This document shows positions 8,007 through 17,350 of a stretch of 21,302 nucleotides of DNA, in pieces. The DNA is from an uncultured Bacteroidales bacterium (lineage in GTDB: Bacteria > Bacteroidota > Bacteroidia > Bacteroidales > Muribaculaceae), in assembly GCA_900554845.1 (NCBI GenBank), contig USIY01000014.1, positions 1-21,302 on the forward strand, written 5' to 3'. The position numbers and the translations under genes are program-made. The notes under the pieces are model-generated. The model was not told the origin of the DNA, did not search any database, and saw nothing but the letters and a program-made list of their open reading frames with translations. The number at the start of each line of letters is the position of its first letter. Position 1 is the stretch's first letter.

Positions 8007-9086
8007 ATGTTTGATTTTGGGAAATGGACGTCGGGATTCAATGATCTGTTGCTTGGCACAGGCATGGCCGACTGGCTGGCGGTACTGATAGAGTGCGTCA
8101 TAGTCGGAGTGCTGGTGCTTCTTGCCTACACCGTCCTGGCACTTTTCTATATATTGTATGAGCGTAAGCTTTGCGCATGGTTCCAGTGCCGTCTTGGCCC
8201 GATGCGCGTCGGTCCCTGGGGATTGCTGCAGGTGTTCGCGGATATGTTCAAGATCCTTATCAAGGAGCTTATATGTCTTAAAGGCACCGACCGCTTCCTG
8301 TTCAAGCTGGCTCCTTACTTGGTTATCACATCGTCAGTGACGATGCTGGCTTGCCTGCCGTGGGGACGTGGCCTGCAGATCATAGACTGGAATATAGGTG
8401 TATTCTTTATATTGGCTGTCAGTTCAGTGGGAGTACTGGGCATTCTGCTTGCCGGATGGGCATCTAACAACAAGTACACGCTGATCGGCGCCATGCGAAG
8501 CGGCGCGCAGATGGTCAGCTATGAACTGTCGTTGGGACTTGCGCTCATGACCATCATCGTGCTGGCAGGCACAATGAATATAAGCGAACTGGTATGGGCT
8601 CAGGAGGACGCGTGGTTCCTGTTCAAAGGTCATATACCTGCGATCATAGCATTCATCATCTATGTGATAGCCGCCACTGCGGAAACAAACCGCGGACCTT
8701 TCGACCTTCCGGAGGCTGAGCATGAGTTGACCGCAGGTTATCATACGGAGTATTCCGGTATTCACTTCGGTTTCTTCTATCTGGCTGAATACTTGAATCT
8801 GTTCATAGTTTCCGGCATTGCCAGTCTGATGTTCCTGGGAGGCTGGATGCCTTTGCACATACCCGGCTGGGATGGATTCAACGCGGTTATGAATTATATC
8901 CCGAGTGTTATATGGTTCCTCGGCAAGGCATTTTTCATCTCATTCGTGATCATCTGGTTCAAATGGACATTCCCGCGTGTGCGTATCGACCAGTTGCTTT
9001 CATTCGAATGGAAGTACCTGATGCCTTTCGCGCTGGCGAACTTATTGCTGATGACGGTGTTTGTAGCTTTAGGATGGCATTTCTGA
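8007..9086 (+). CDS. nuoH: NADH-quinone oxidoreductase subunit H (NuoH)
   Basis: The 359-residue subunit has about eight membrane helices and anchors the quinone module to the membrane arm. Recognisable parts are YERKLCAWFQCRLGPMRVGP (around 50-70), the MRSGAQMVSYELSLGL helix, and the quinone-facing loop AETNRGPFDLPEAEHEL followed by AGYHTEYSG. Acidic residues in these segments form the start of the proton channel. It follows nuoCD after 49 A-rich bases with no hairpin. In most genomes nuoI comes next; here atpD follows after 56 bases, so this gene marks the left border of the inserted ATP synthase block. Confidence 0.96.
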   Translation: MFDFGKWTSGFNDLLLGTGMADWLAVLIECVIVGVLVLLAYTVLALFYILYERKLCAWFQCRLGPMRVGPWGLLQVFADMFKILIKELICLKGTDRFLFKLAPYLVITSSVTMLACLPWGRGLQIIDWNIGVFFILAVSSVGVLGILLAGWASNNKYTLIGAMRSGAQMVSYELSLGLALMTIIVLAGTMNISELVWAQEDAWFLFKGHIPAIIAFIIYVIAATAETNRGPFDLPEAEHELTAGYHTEYSGIHFGFFYLAEYLNLFIVSGIASLMFLGGWMPLHIPGWDGFNAVMNYIPSVIWFLGKAFFISFVIIWFKWTFPRVRIDQLLSFEWKYLMPFALANLLLMTVFVALGWHF

Positions 9087-9142
9087 TACAAAAGCAAATC
9101 ACTTCATCTGATACTGAAAAACTGAAATAAAGAAAACAAGAT

Positions 9143-10645
<1,503 letters not shown>

Positions 10646-10653
10646 TCGCGACC

Positions 10654-10890
10654 ATGACCCTGGAGATTATTTCGGCTCATGAGGTGACATTCACCGGAAC
10701 GGTCACAATGGTGACGCTGCCAGGCAAAGTGGGGCAGTTCACTGTCTTGAAGAACCACGCACCGTTGATCTCAGTGCTCGTAAAGGGTCCTGTGCGTTAC
10801 GTCACTCCCGACGGGGAGAGCCACGATATAGAAGTAAACGGCGGTCTTGCCGACGTGAATGATAACAAGATCTCGGTATTGGCTTATTAA
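10654..10890 (+). CDS. atpC: ATP synthase F1 subunit epsilon, one-domain form
   Basis: The 78-residue product contains only the N-terminal beta-sandwich of epsilon: LEIISAHEVTFTG at the start, then PGKVGQFTVLKNHAPLIS and the GGLADVNDNKISVLA end. The C-terminal helical hairpin found in 130-140 residue epsilon subunits, which can insert into F1 and block ATP hydrolysis, is missing, and there is no frameshift: the stop is followed within 14 bases by atpB. The protein should still join gamma to the c-ring. It starts eight bases after atpD. Such short epsilons are, to my knowledge, usual in Bacteroidetes. Confidence 0.93.
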   Translation: MTLEIISAHEVTFTGTVTMVTLPGKVGQFTVLKNHAPLISVLVKGPVRYVTPDGESHDIEVNGGLADVNDNKISVLAY

Positions 10891-10904
10891 CCGGGCAACG
10901 AAAA

Positions 10905-12284
10905 ATGAAGATGATAAAACGCATATACGTCATATTCCTGGCTGCCATGCTGGCGTTAGCCGCGACGGGATGCTCCAACGACAAGAAGGATACAACGCCC
11001 GCCGAAAACGCCGCGGAACAGCAGGAGGAGAAAATGGATGTCAAAGAGATAATCTTTGAACATCTTGGCGACGGCTATGGCTGGGAAGTTCCGTTCTCGC
11101 ATACTCATCGCATTCCGTTGCCTGTAATTGTCAGATCGGAGGACCATAATTGGTTTGTGTTCAGCAGCGCCGGACTTACCAGACAGCTGTCCTATACCGA
11201 CAGTATCACTGGCGAGACTGTCCATGAGATGGTTCCTGTGGTTAAAACGTGCGAACGTGACGGCAAAACTTATCGTTTCGTATTGGCGCATGTCAGCACT
11301 CACAAAGACAAGGTAGTGGAGATTTTCGATCTGGCGCCCGAGGATGTAATGAATCTTGATAAGGCGCTGGCGGGACGCAATGAGCCGGGAGCAATCGACA
11401 ACGGTGAGCCGATAATAGACGGTTACGTTTATGTAGAGAACTATACCGAAGACGACGGTAAAATTTCGCATACCGGCCAATACTACCGTGAATACCGTCC
11501 TTTGGACCTCTCGATCACCAAGAATGTGCTCGCACTGTTCATAACTGTGGCATTGGTGTTGGCAATGGTTTTCAGTCTTGTAAGCTATTACAAACGCCGC
11601 GGTATGCGTGCTCCTCGAAAGGGAATGGGATTCCTGGAGATGCTGATAAGCTTTGTATATTACGACAACATAAAGGTGACGTTGGGTGAGAAGACGGAGA
11701 AATTCGCTCCGTATCTTCTGACAGTGTTCTTTTTCATCCTGACGATGAACCTTCTTGGACTGATAGTGATTTTCCCGGGAGGCGCAAACCTTACGGGCAA
11801 TATAGCCGTGACGCTTGTCCTGGCCGTATGTACTTTCCTGTTGGTCAACATCCTCGGAACGAAGCATTATTGGAAAGAGATTCTGTGGCCGGATGTTCCA
11901 CTATGGCTGAAGTTCCCGATCCCCATCATGCAGTTTATAGAGATTTTCGGAATATTCACGAAACCGGCGGCATTGTGCGTACGTTTGTTCGCAAATATGA
12001 TGGGTGGCCATATGATAGTCATCACACTGACTCTGCTGATTTTCATATTCGCCGCCTTCGGAGCGGCGGTGGCGGAAGCTGCGACTGTGGTGTCGGTTCT
12101 GTTCTCTATTTTCATGCTTGCGCTTGATGTTCTGGTAAGTTTCATCCAGGCGTATGTGTTCACGTTGCTGTCTACCTTATTCATTGCAATGGCACAGGAG
12201 AAAGGTGAGCATGGAGCTGAGAAACATGAAGAGAAAGAGCTGCTCCATAAGGAAGCGGAGGCGATCGACGACGTTAAGTTGTGA
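10905..12284 (+). CDS. atpB: ATP synthase Fo subunit a with lipoprotein-like N-terminal extension
   Basis: This 459-residue protein is much longer than E. coli subunit a (271). Residues 1-22 look like a signal peptide with a lipobox-like ending (LAATGC, Cys23). About 180 polar residues (24-205) follow, then the membrane part beginning near KNVLALFITVALVL (206 onward) with five to six helices. The essential arginine of the proton half-channels is Arg360 in ALCVRLFANMMGGH, and the later helices end with FIQAYVFTLLSTLFIA, also typical of subunit a. The polar region would lie in the periplasm; parts such as IFEHLGDGYGWEV and ITKNV recall the extended subunit a of other Bacteroidetes. The tail (430-459) is acidic and lysine-rich. 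The gene follows atpC after 14 bases, with no atpI-like gene between. The lipid modification is inferred only. Confidence 0.94.
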   Translation: MKMIKRIYVIFLAAMLALAATGCSNDKKDTTPAENAAEQQEEKMDVKEIIFEHLGDGYGWEVPFSHTHRIPLPVIVRSEDHNWFVFSSAGLTRQLSYTDSITGETVHEMVPVVKTCERDGKTYRFVLAHVSTHKDKVVEIFDLAPEDVMNLDKALAGRNEPGAIDNGEPIIDGYVYVENYTEDDGKISHTGQYYREYRPLDLSITKNVLALFITVALVLAMVFSLVSYYKRRGMRAPRKGMGFLEMLISFVYYDNIKVTLGEKTEKFAPYLLTVFFFILTMNLLGLIVIFPGGANLTGNIAVTLVLAVCTFLLVNILGTKHYWKEILWPDVPLWLKFPIPIMQFIEIFGIFTKPAALCVRLFANMMGGHMIVITLTLLIFIFAAFGAAVAEAATVVSVLFSIFMLALDVLVSFIQAYVFTLLSTLFIAMAQEKGEHGAEKHEEKELLHKEAEAIDDVKL

Positions 12285-12346
12285 TTGAATTAGGAATCAA
12301 GGAAACTAAATAAGAAATATATTAACAACAAATAAAAAGTACAGCT

Positions 12347-12616
12347 ATGTTATCAACGATTATGACAATCATCATTGCAGAGGTAATGTCACTTCAGCCT
12401 CTGGCGGGAGTAGGAGCAGCCATCGGCGCAGGAATCGCAGCCATCGGTGCAGGTCTTGGCATCGGCAAGATCGGTGGATCGGCCATGGAGGCAATCGCCC
12501 GTCAGCCTGAGGCAGCCGGCGATATCCGAAGCAACATGATTGTAATCGCGGCTCTTATTGAGGGTGTCGCACTGTTTGCAGTCATTGTATCGGCATTGGC
12601 AATCTTCATCAAGTAA
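12347..12616 (+). CDS. atpE: ATP synthase Fo subunit c
   Basis: The 89-residue c-ring subunit has two hairpin helices. Helix 1 contains the glycine series GAGIAAIGAGLGIG, the loop is ARQPEA, and helix 2 carries the ion-binding carboxylate Glu72 in AALIEGVALF. The glutamine of helix 1 and the serine after the glutamate that hold sodium in Na+-type rings are replaced by Ile and Gly, so proton coupling is predicted. The product starts with about 18 extra residues (MLSTIMTIIIAEVMSLQP), which could act as a short targeting segment or lengthen the first helix. It follows atpB after 62 AT-rich bases and is followed by a strong hairpin before atpF. Confidence 0.96.
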   Translation: MLSTIMTIIIAEVMSLQPLAGVGAAIGAGIAAIGAGLGIGKIGGSAMEAIARQPEAAGDIRSNMIVIAALIEGVALFAVIVSALAIFIK

Positions 12617-12632
12617 ATTATCGGAAAACATA

Positions 12633-12673
12633 CCGTCCGGGATCCGGTAAGAACAAGACCGGATTTCGGGCGG
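12633..12673 (+). promoter_or_regulatory. Long mRNA hairpin between atpE and atpF
   Basis: Arms 12633-12648 and 12658-12673 form a continuous 16-pair stem with a 9-base loop. Three of the pairs are U·G or G·U, so the structure is complete only in the sense-strand RNA; on the other strand these would be A·C mismatches. It starts 17 bases after the atpE stop and ends 27 bases before atpF. No T-run follows, so full termination is unlikely. A role in protecting or processing the atpE message is plausible because subunit c is needed in about ten copies per complex. Confidence 0.7.
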
Positions 12674-12700
12674 GAATAAACAACCCTAAAGAAGAGAGAA

Positions 12701-13198
12701 ATGGAATTATTCACGCCTGAATTTGGCCTGGTATTCTGGATGTTCGTAGCGTTCATCCTGTTGTTCCTGGTGTTGGCGAAATGGGGTTGGCCGGTGATTA
12801 TCAAGATGATGGACAAACGGGCCGCCACAATTGACCAAGGAGTGGAGAATGCCCGTCAGGCCAAGGAACAACTGGACCATGCGCGCGAGCAGGCCGCCAA
12901 TTTCATGAAAGAGGCGCAGGCTCAGCAGCAGGAGATGATCCGTGACGCACAGAAGATGAAGTCGGACATCATCGAGCAGGCGCGTCATGAGGCTTCGATA
13001 GCGGCCCAGCATGAGATGGATGCGGCCAAGAGCTCGATCGACCAGGCGCGCAAGCAGGCCGAATCGCAAATCCGCGATGAGGTAAGCAAATTCTCGATAG
13101 AGATAGCCGAGAAGATGATGCGTCAGCAATTGAAGAGCGACAAGGCTCAGACGGACCTGGCCAATAAGTTGTTGGACGAAATCGATAAGAAGAACTAA
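12701..13198 (+). CDS. atpF: ATP synthase Fo subunit b
   Basis: The 165-residue peripheral stalk subunit has one N-terminal membrane helix (about 7-29) ending in the typical KWGWPVI, then a long charged, Ala/Gln-rich helix (about 35-150) predicted to form the right-handed coiled coil of the b dimer. It holds the F1 head, through delta, against rotation. There is only one b-type gene, so a homodimer is expected and not the b/b' pair of phototrophs. A purine-rich AAGAAGAGAGAA directly precedes the ATG. The next gene, atpH, starts four bases after its stop. Confidence 0.95.
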   Translation: MELFTPEFGLVFWMFVAFILLFLVLAKWGWPVIIKMMDKRAATIDQGVENARQAKEQLDHAREQAANFMKEAQAQQQEMIRDAQKMKSDIIEQARHEASIAAQHEMDAAKSSIDQARKQAESQIRDEVSKFSIEIAEKMMRQQLKSDKAQTDLANKLLDEIDKKN

Positions 13199-13202
13199 GG
13201 CC

Positions 13203-13748
13203 ATGATATCCGGATTGATTCCCCACCGATATGCCAAGGCACTGTACAAGTATGCGCTTGATACGGGTGCCACCAAAGAAGTGTATGATGAGATGAAGAA
13301 AGTGTTGGCCGCATATGAAGCTGACGCTGACATTCAGAAAACCATGGCGAATCCGTTTGTAAAATCGGAGGACAAGCGCCGTGTTCTCATGACTCTCGCC
13401 GGAGGCAAGCCAGATGACCAGTATGACCGCTTTGTGCAACTTGTACTGGACCATAAACGCGAAGAGTTTTTCCGACTGATGGCTCTGGCGTACAGAGACA
13501 TTTACCGAAAGGAGAACAATATTTCGCAGGTCCGCATAGTCACGGCGGTGAAATACGCGGATGCCGAGATGCAACGTCTGCACCAAGTGGTGGAGAAATC
13601 CTTCCCGGAGTCCAAGTTCGAGTACGAACATGCTGTGGACCCCGACCTGATCGGCGGTTTCGTCATCGATGTCGACTCCACACGTATGGACGCTTCGATT
13701 TTCGGCGAACTGCAACAATTACGACAAAACCTCTTAACAGGTAACTAA
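13203..13748 (+). CDS. atpH: ATP synthase F1 subunit delta
   Basis: The 181-residue delta (OSCP-like) subunit joins the top of F1 to subunit b. The N-terminal helical domain begins with IPHRYAKALYKYA, the usual start of the family, and the C-terminal half has the family pattern VRIVTAVKYADAEM followed by DPDLIGGFVIDVDSTRMDASI, with the conserved GG near residue 153. Length is normal. It is packed between atpF (four-base gap) and atpA (two-base gap), so translation is probably coupled. Confidence 0.95.
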   Translation: MISGLIPHRYAKALYKYALDTGATKEVYDEMKKVLAAYEADADIQKTMANPFVKSEDKRRVLMTLAGGKPDDQYDRFVQLVLDHKREEFFRLMALAYRDIYRKENNISQVRIVTAVKYADAEMQRLHQVVEKSFPESKFEYEHAVDPDLIGGFVIDVDSTRMDASIFGELQQLRQNLLTGN

Positions 13749-13750
13749 CA

Positions 13751-15337
13751 ATGCTTAATCCAAGTGAAATATCGGATGTGCTGAAGCAGGAGCTTGAGAA
13801 CATCAACTCGAAGGTGAAGTTCGAGGAAGTCGGCACGGTGCTGACCGCCGGAGACGGAGTGGCGCATGTGTACGGACTTGAGAACGTGCGAAGCAATGAA
13901 CTCGTGGAGTTCGAGAATGGCGCCAAAGGAGTCGCACTCAACCTCGAGGAGAGCAATGTCGGCGTGGTGTTGCTCGACAAAGTAAACAGCATCACCGAGA
14001 ACATGTCGGTGAAGCGCACCGGCGAAGTGGCCTCCATCCCGGTAGGAGAGGGCTTGCTGGGCCGCGTCATCAACATGTTGGGCGAGCCCATCGACGGTAA
14101 AGGACCCATCGCTGGCGACAGAATCCGTATGCCCCTTGAGCGGAAGGCTCCGGGTGTTATTTTCCGTCAGCCCGTGAACCAGCCTCTGCAGACAGGTCTG
14201 AAGGCCATCGACTCCATGATTCCTATCGGTCGCGGCCAGCGTGAGCTGATCATCGGTGACCGTCAGGTAGGCAAGACGGCTGTCGCCATCGACACGATCA
14301 TAAATCAAAAACCGAATTATGACGCCGGTAAACCGGTGTATTGCATATACGTGGCCATCGGACAGAAGGCTTCGACAGTCGCTTCCATAGTGAACACTCT
14401 GGAGAAGTTCGGTGCAATGCCCTACACAGTAGTTGTGGCAGCAAATGCTTCCGAGTCCGCTTCCATGCGTTATTTCGCCCCCTTCTCGGGCGTGGCCATC
14501 GGCGAGTACTTCCGCGACTCGGGGCGTGACGCTCTGATTGTTTACGATGACCTCTCCAAGCAGGCGGTGGCGTATCGTGAGGTATCGCTTGTGCTGAAGC
14601 GTCCTTCGGGACGCGAGGCTTATCCCGGCGATATATTCTACCTCCACTCACGTCTGTTGGAACGTGCCGCACGCATTATCTCCAATCAGAAGATGGCCGA
14701 GCAAATGAACGATCTTCCGGAGGTGATGAAACCTTTGGTAAAAGGTGGCGGTTCGCTTACTGCGCTGCCTATCATCGAAACTCAGGCCGGTGACGTGTCC
14801 GCATACATTCCTACCAATGTGATCTCCATTACAGACGGTCAGATTTTCCTTGAGACATCTCTGTTCAATCAGGGTATTCGTCCGGCCATCAACGTAGGTA
14901 TCTCCGTGTCGCGTGTGGGTGGTAACGCCCAGATTAAATGTATGAAGAAGGTTGCCGGAACATTGAAGACCGACCAGGCTCAGTTCCGTGAGCTGGAATC
15001 GTTCACCAAGTTCGGAGGAGACATCGATCCTGTGACGGCTCGAGTGATCGACCGAGGCCGCAAGAACCAGCGCATACTGTGTCAGCCGCAATATCATCCG
15101 TGGCCTGTGGAAAATCAAGTGGCCGTGATATACGCCGGTGTAAACGGGTTGCTCGAGGATCTAGAGGTAAGTCAGGTCAACGAGTTTGAGACAGAATTCA
15201 TCCAGCAGCTCAAGATGAAGAATCAAGAGGATGTGCTTGATGTCCTGAAGAGCGGCAAACTGACCGATGAAGTTCAGCAGAAGCTGAATCAGACGGCACG
15301 AGAGGTCGTAGGCAGAATAGCGAGTGTAAAGAAATAA
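13751..15337 (+). CDS. atpA: ATP synthase F1 subunit alpha
   Basis: The 528-residue non-catalytic nucleotide-binding subunit alternates with beta in the F1 hexamer. The N-terminal segment (MLNPSEISDVLKQEL) contacts delta, then come the beta-barrel, the P-loop GDRQVGKT (169-176), a Walker B strand DALIVYDDLSKQ and the arginine finger Arg388 in SVSRVGGNAQ that reaches into the catalytic site of beta. All key residues are present. It lies two bases after atpH and 12 bases before atpG. Confidence 0.97.
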   Translation: MLNPSEISDVLKQELENINSKVKFEEVGTVLTAGDGVAHVYGLENVRSNELVEFENGAKGVALNLEESNVGVVLLDKVNSITENMSVKRTGEVASIPVGEGLLGRVINMLGEPIDGKGPIAGDRIRMPLERKAPGVIFRQPVNQPLQTGLKAIDSMIPIGRGQRELIIGDRQVGKTAVAIDTIINQKPNYDAGKPVYCIYVAIGQKASTVASIVNTLEKFGAMPYTVVVAANASESASMRYFAPFSGVAIGEYFRDSGRDALIVYDDLSKQAVAYREVSLVLKRPSGREAYPGDIFYLHSRLLERAARIISNQKMAEQMNDLPEVMKPLVKGGGSLTALPIIETQAGDVSAYIPTNVISITDGQIFLETSLFNQGIRPAINVGISVSRVGGNAQIKCMKKVAGTLKTDQAQFRELESFTKFGGDIDPVTARVIDRGRKNQRILCQPQYHPWPVENQVAVIYAGVNGLLEDLEVSQVNEFETEFIQQLKMKNQEDVLDVLKSGKLTDEVQQKLNQTAREVVGRIASVKK

Positions 15338-15349
15338 AGCAAGAACCAC

Positions 15350-16228
15350 ATGTCAACGTTAAGGGAACTTAAAAACCGCATTGGATCGGTGGCTTCCACA
15401 GAGAAGATCACCGGTGCGATGAAAATGATATCGTCGGCCAAGGTGCATAAGAACGAGCAGCAGCTGAAGCAGTTGCAGCCGTTCCGTGCTAAGCTTACGG
15501 AGATCATGGGTCATATCCTGGGAGCCGAAGAGGATTTCAGTTCACCGTTGATCGAAAGCCGTGAGGTGCATAACGCCGCGGTGATCGTTTACGGATCGGA
15601 CGACGGATTGTGCGGAGCGTACAATATCAACATCTTCAAGGGATTGTTGGATAAGATCGATGATATCCGTAGGGAGTATCCTGGCGCAGGCATTACGGTC
15701 TGCCCTGTGGGCGAAAAGATCGCCAAAGCTTGCCGTAAGCTGGAAGGTGTCGAGGTGACGGTTCCCGAAGGGGTGGATTCCAAGATGTCCGGAGAGAAGG
15801 TAAATGCTTTTACGCAGGAGATCAAGGAAAAATTCATTAAAGGAGAAGTCGATCTTGTGTATGTGATCTATATGCGTTATAAGTCGATGAGCCGACAGAC
15901 GCTGACCATGGATCAATTGTTCCCGGTCAGTCAGGAAGCCTTGATGGGAGATGCGAAAGTACAGGACGAAAATCAGCTGTACATTTTCGAGCCGGATCCC
16001 AACAGTATCTTCAACGAGGTCCTTCCGATGTTCGTTTTGTCAACGATGCAGGAGATCACGATTGAGAACCGCGCGAGCGAGCAGGCAGCGCGCGTCGTAG
16101 CGATGCAGACCGCCAATGACAATGCCCAGACACTGCGTGACGAGCTTCAGCTGGAGTACAACAAGCTGCGTCAGCAAAGCATCACAGCAGAGTTGCTTGA
16201 TCTACTGGGCGGTCAGGTGGAAAGATAA
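15350..16228 (+). CDS. atpG: ATP synthase F1 subunit gamma
   Basis: The 292-residue rotor shaft subunit has the conserved N-terminal coiled-coil start (LRELKNRIGSVASTEKITGAMKMISSAKV), a Rossmann-like middle with GSDDGLCGAYN, and the C-terminal helix pair (AMQTANDNAQTLRDELQLEYNKLRQ) which with the first helix forms the central shaft. Length is normal. It is the last ATP synthase gene and is followed after only 19 A-rich bases by nuoI, with no hairpin or promoter in the gap, marking the right border of the inserted block. Confidence 0.96.
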   Translation: MSTLRELKNRIGSVASTEKITGAMKMISSAKVHKNEQQLKQLQPFRAKLTEIMGHILGAEEDFSSPLIESREVHNAAVIVYGSDDGLCGAYNINIFKGLLDKIDDIRREYPGAGITVCPVGEKIAKACRKLEGVEVTVPEGVDSKMSGEKVNAFTQEIKEKFIKGEVDLVYVIYMRYKSMSRQTLTMDQLFPVSQEALMGDAKVQDENQLYIFEPDPNSIFNEVLPMFVLSTMQEITIENRASEQAARVVAMQTANDNAQTLRDELQLEYNKLRQQSITAELLDLLGGQVER

Positions 16229-16247
16229 AAGCAAAACAGTATAATTA

Positions 16248-16781
16248 ATGGCCAATATAAAAGAATATTTCAAGGAAGTAGGCTCAGGCATCAAGAGTCT
16301 CGTGACCGGAATGGCGGTGACGGGCAAGGAATTCGTGACGCCGAAAATCACGGAGCAGTATCCTGAGAACCGCAAGGACCTGAAGATCAGCGACCGGTTC
16401 CGTGCGGAACTGACGTTGATCTACGATTCCGAAGGACGCCATAAGTGCATAGGCTGCGGAATCTGTCAGATGAATTGTCCTAACGGCACGATCACCTTGC
16501 AGACCAAGATGGTTGAGTTGCCGGACGGCAAAAAGAAGCGTAAGCTCGACAAGTATCTTTATGATTTGGGAAGCTGCACGTTCTGTATGCTGTGTGTCAC
16601 GAGTTGTCCGCAACATGCTTTGGAGTTCAGCAACGACTTCGAGCAGGCGGTGTTCGAACGCGACAAGCTTGTGAAGCAACTTAATTATCGACCGGAACTT
16701 CCGGATCCTGCGCCGGCCCCTAAACCCGCGGCTACGGGAGCTCTCGCGCAACCGGCGGATGCCGCCCCCAAGGCTGAGTGA
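16248..16781 (+). CDS. nuoI: NADH-quinone oxidoreductase subunit I (NuoI, 2x 4Fe-4S)
   Basis: The 177-residue ferredoxin-like subunit of the peripheral arm carries clusters N6a and N6b. The two motifs are CIGCGICQMNCP (Cys67, 70, 73, 77) and CTFCMLCVTSCP (Cys110, 113, 116, 120). The N-terminal amphipathic region (1-35) fits membrane attachment. A Pro/Ala-rich tail (about 149-177) follows the conserved core and may be disordered. With no nuoE/F/G nearby, NuoI is the likely electron entry point of this complex, facing a soluble donor or a separate module. It restarts the nuo series directly after atpG. Confidence 0.96.
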   Translation: MANIKEYFKEVGSGIKSLVTGMAVTGKEFVTPKITEQYPENRKDLKISDRFRAELTLIYDSEGRHKCIGCGICQMNCPNGTITLQTKMVELPDGKKKRKLDKYLYDLGSCTFCMLCVTSCPQHALEFSNDFEQAVFERDKLVKQLNYRPELPDPAPAPKPAATGALAQPADAAPKAE

Positions 16782-16817
16782 CAGCCTAATGCTAAAATTG
16801 AAACAATAACAATAATA

Positions 16818-17345
16818 ATGGATTCAGTAGCGAATATAATTTTATATTTCGTGGTGGCTCTGATAGTCGTGATTTTTTCCGTCGCGGCCGTCATGTCGCG
16901 TAAAATATTGCGTTCGGCCACCTATCTGCTTTTCGTGCTGATCGGAACCGCGATATTCTATTTCCAGTTAGGATATCAATTTTTGGGCGCGGTGCAGATC
17001 GCGGTATACGCAGGCGGCATCATGGTGCTGTTTGTGTTTGCGATATTGCTGACGCACAAACCTGACGAGACAGTGACATATTTGCGCACTCACCGCAGGA
17101 TCGTGGGAACCGTCGCGGCGATATCAGGCGGCGTGTTGATGCTGCTCGCCCTGTTCTTTATGCCTTTGCCTCATGACTCGAATCTGATGAGTTGTCTTAA
17201 CGGCAGCAATCCGGTCACGATCGAGGAAATCGGTAAGGCCTTCACAGGCACGGATAAATTCCAGTACTTACTGCCTTTCGAGGCAATATCGGTACTGCTG
17301 TTGGCATGTATAATCGGTGGCGTTACAGTCGCCCGTAAACGTTAA
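16818..17345 (+). CDS. nuoJ: NADH-quinone oxidoreductase subunit J (NuoJ)
   Basis: The 175-residue membrane subunit has about five helices. The third contains QIAVYAGGIMVLFVFAILL, the family signature with a tyrosine-glycine bend thought to switch during the proton cycle. Other helices are at about 4-24, 27-50, 92-115 and 150-171. It packs with NuoA and NuoK between the quinone site and the antiporter-like subunits. It follows nuoI after 36 bases, with nuoK five bases further on. Confidence 0.95.
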   Translation: MDSVANIILYFVVALIVVIFSVAAVMSRKILRSATYLLFVLIGTAIFYFQLGYQFLGAVQIAVYAGGIMVLFVFAILLTHKPDETVTYLRTHRRIVGTVAAISGGVLMLLALFFMPLPHDSNLMSCLNGSNPVTIEEIGKAFTGTDKFQYLLPFEAISVLLLACIIGGVTVARKR

Positions 17346-17350
17346 TCACG

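Noticed and set aside
9064..9071. TAGCTTTA near the end of nuoH as a promoter for atpD
   Set aside because: It misses the last consensus base, there is no TTTG about 20 bases upstream, and it lies inside the coding sequence.
10956..11867. 303-codon open frame on the - strand
   Set aside because: It is the antisense shadow of atpB, whose identity is certain; the translation is rich in His, Gln and Arg with no domain, and it has no promoter or leader. The 311-codon antisense frame at 17986-18921 within nuoL is rejected for the same reasons.
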